From: Streptomyces sp. I05A-00742 | GTDB taxonomy: Bacteria; Actinomycetota; Actinomycetes; Streptomycetales; Streptomycetaceae | DNA: 42,880 nt | NCBI RefSeq assembly: GCF_013055795.1 | Contig: NZ_JABETO010000026.1 | Location: forward strand, 45,477 to 88,356 | Reading direction: 5' to 3' | Part shown: piece by piece, positions 41,424-42,880 of the stretch | Position numbering within the stretch: the first letter of the stretch is position 1 | Layout of the letters: each line of letters starts with the position of its first letter | The notes under the pieces: model-generated | Databases searched by the model: none | The model's input: only the letters and a program-made list of their open reading frames with translations | What the model was told of the DNA's origin: nothing | Program-made: the position numbers and the translations under genes

Positions 41424-41492
41424 TGTCGAAGCAGGGTACTTCGTGGGTCGGACACCCGGCCGGGCAATATCCGCCGCGGCTCGCCGTCCCGC

Positions 41493-42880
41493 TCAGCGGT
41501 ACTCGGCGAACCGGGGGCGCAGCCCGGCCAGGACAAGGATCCCGGCGCCGCCCAGCACCCCCGCCGGCACGGCCGGCCAGCCGGTCAGGCCGTCGCGTGC
41601 GGAGGCCGTCCGGGCGGTGAGCACGCCGAGGTGGCGGTCGGCGAGGGTGTCGAGGGATGACGCGAAGTCCCAGAAGTCGAAGGCGATCCTGCCGCGGCCG
41701 AGCTCGGTGAGGACCGCCGTCGCCTCGTCCGTGCGCCCGGTCGCGTGGAGCAGCCGCAGCCGCCGGTCGTCGTCGCGGAACCGGGCGTACCGGTCGAGCG
41801 TCTCCCGGTGCGCGGCCCGTCCGGGGGCGAAGGAGTAGTGCTCGGGCGCGAGCAGGGCGTCGAGGCGTCCGGTGAGGGTGTCGAACCTGCTCCCGGCGGC
41901 GGAGCCGGGGCGGGTGTCGTAGACGAACCAGCGGCCTTCGGTGGCCGCCGCCTCGGCGGCGACCGCCCGGGCCTCCGCCAGCCGGGTCCACGGGCGCAGC
42001 CCGTCCCGCCCGGCCGCGCGCACCCCGTCCGCCGCCGACACGAACGCCTGCGTGCCCAGCGCGGTGATCACCGCGGTGGCGAGGGTCGCCGCGCACAGGG
42101 CGGGGTTGACCACCCGGCCGTACCGGCGGGCCAGCCGCCACTGGCACCACCCGAGGACGGCGAGGGCGGCGACGCCGGTTCCGGCGGTGGCCCACGCGGC
42201 GGCCACGGCCGCGTCGTGGGCGCGGTCCGCCAGGGCGTCCGCCTGCCGCGCGTACCCGGACGCCAGGGCGTCCGCGCCGGGCAGCAGCTCCCGGTGCATC
42301 ACCTCGCCCGCGTCCACGGACAGGGTGACGGCACCGGTGGGCGGCCGGCCCGCGGGCCGGTCCGGCGCCGTCTCGTCGACGGCGGCGGACCGGCCACTGA
42401 GGTCGTCGTACCGGCCGAGGCCGTCCAGCAGGGCCCGCACCTGCTCGCCGCGGGCCGTGTCCGCGCCCAGCCGGCGCAGCAGATCGCTGACCTCGGCCCG
42501 CCGCTGTCGTGCCGTGAGCAGCGCCAGGACGCGGTTGCCGACCTGGAAGTCGTCCGCCGACCGGCCCGGCGGCAGGACGGCGGGCCGGTCGGCGGAGTGG
42601 CCCGGGACCAGGGAGTTGGCGCGCTGGGCGTCGAGATCGGCCAGGGCGAAGCGCAGTCCGGCCGCCGTCGCCGCCCGCTCGGTGACCGTCGCGCGCAACC
42701 GGTCGGTGTCGTCCCGGACCACGACGGCACCCGCCACCGCCGCGGCGCACAGCGCCGCGAGGGCGACGAGCATCAGCAGCGCCTGCGCCCCGAGACGACG
42801 TACCGGCGAGGCCGGTCCGCGCCGCGGGCGTGGCGGCCCTGCGGCCCCGCGGCGACCGCGGGGGCCCCACGGCGCCCGGG
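41493..42880 (-). CDS. Four-helix membrane protein with two extracellular sensor-like regions (5' end off the window)
   Basis: The frame is open to the window edge, so the start is probably outside; the first in-frame ATG inside is 42773. Counting from it, hydrophobic segments lie near 1-20, 188-210, 224-247 and 399-420. The charge pattern (Arg-rich before helix 1, RLARRYGR between helices 2 and 3, RPRF after helix 4) predicts cytoplasmic ends and two exported regions. Each exported region resembles a helical sensory bundle (ALADLDAQRANSLVPG; AVAAEAAATEGRWFVYD). No kinase or GGDEF domain follows. Similar proteins in actinomycetes sit beside Ser/Thr kinases and binding proteins. A link with the downstream HSP90-TPR pair is possible from the 69-bp gap. 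Confidence 0.72.
   Translation of the reverse strand, partial: RAPWGPRGRRGAAGPPRPRRGPASPVRRLGAQALLMLVALAALCAAAVAGAVVVRDDTDRLRATVTERAATAAGLRFALADLDAQRANSLVPGHSADRPAVLPPGRSADDFQVGNRVLALLTARQRRAEVSDLLRRLGADTARGEQVRALLDGLGRYDDLSGRSAAVDETAPDRPAGRPPTGAVTLSVDAGEVMHRELLPGADALASGYARQADALADRAHDAAVAAAWATAGTGVAALAVLGWCQWRLARRYGRVVNPALCAATLATAVITALGTQAFVSAADGVRAAGRDGLRPWTRLAEARAVAAEAAATEGRWFVYDTRPGSAAGSRFDTLTGRLDALLAPEHYSFAPGRAAHRETLDRYARFRDDDRRLRLLHATGRTDEATAVLTELGRGRIAFDFWDFASSLDTLADRHLGVLTARTASARDGLTGWPAVPAGVLGGAGILVLAGLRPRFAEYR

Noticed and set aside
41416..42870. A 484-residue minus-strand frame overlapping the membrane protein
   Set aside because: Composition is almost only Arg, Gly, Ala and Pro; the alternative frame has four clean membrane helices and continues to the window edge.

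Overview
The window reads as chromosomal DNA of a Streptomyces or a close actinomycete. Base composition is very GC-rich with strong G/C at third codon positions, starts are often GTG, Shine-Dalgarno sites are GGAGG-like, neighbouring stop and start codons overlap as ATGA or GTGA, and the families are typical of that genus (StrR-type cluster regulator, short PolA, SodC-like protein, tandem Nudix, HSP90 paired with a TPR protein). I saw no rRNA, tRNA, CRISPR array or intact insertion sequence.

Left edge (1-2440): accessory DNA with lower GC. It holds the 3' end of a TPR gene, an Rnl2-type RNA ligase, a short truncated ORF translationally coupled to the ligase (GTGA overlap), and a frameshifted remnant of a Tn3-family transposase.

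2495-8129: a ribose-type sugar operon on the minus strand in the order lacI-type regulator, rbsA, rbsC, rbsB, rbsK, with a double operator-like repeat in front of it. 8316-18380: ordinary genes, namely a BBE-type flavin oxidase, small secreted proteins, a SodC-like protein, a small membrane protein, a LysR regulator with the threonine-to-glycine pair kbl/tdh, a double Nudix protein and a saccharopine-dehydrogenase-like protein. 18470-19405 encodes a secreted SMP-30-like protein.

19459-28566: a compact specialised-metabolism locus made only of tailoring and control genes. A StrR/ParB-like activator (with a TTA codon), a P450, an FAD monooxygenase (also with a TTA codon) and a glycosyltransferase lie on the minus strand. 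An FAD-dependent halogenase faces away from the regulator, and a second P450 converges on the halogenase. No scaffold-building enzyme (PKS, NRPS, terpene cyclase) lies inside it. The TTA codons point to bldA control, and the regulator gene contains an inverted repeat with the 9-N11-9 geometry reported for StrR sites. The unexplained substrate makes this the best candidate in the window for an undescribed pathway.

28804-36635: a pentapeptide-repeat protein, a possible beta-trefoil inhibitor-like protein, divergent polX and short polA genes, an orphan squalene/phytoene-synthase-family protein, a TetR fragment without its DNA-binding half, a CBS-BON protein and a small unknown. 36679-42880: a minus-strand module of a four-helix membrane protein (running off the edge), an HSP90-family ATPase and a 978-residue TPR protein. 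The last two overlap by ATGA, which suggests a bacterial HSP90 with a dedicated TPR partner.
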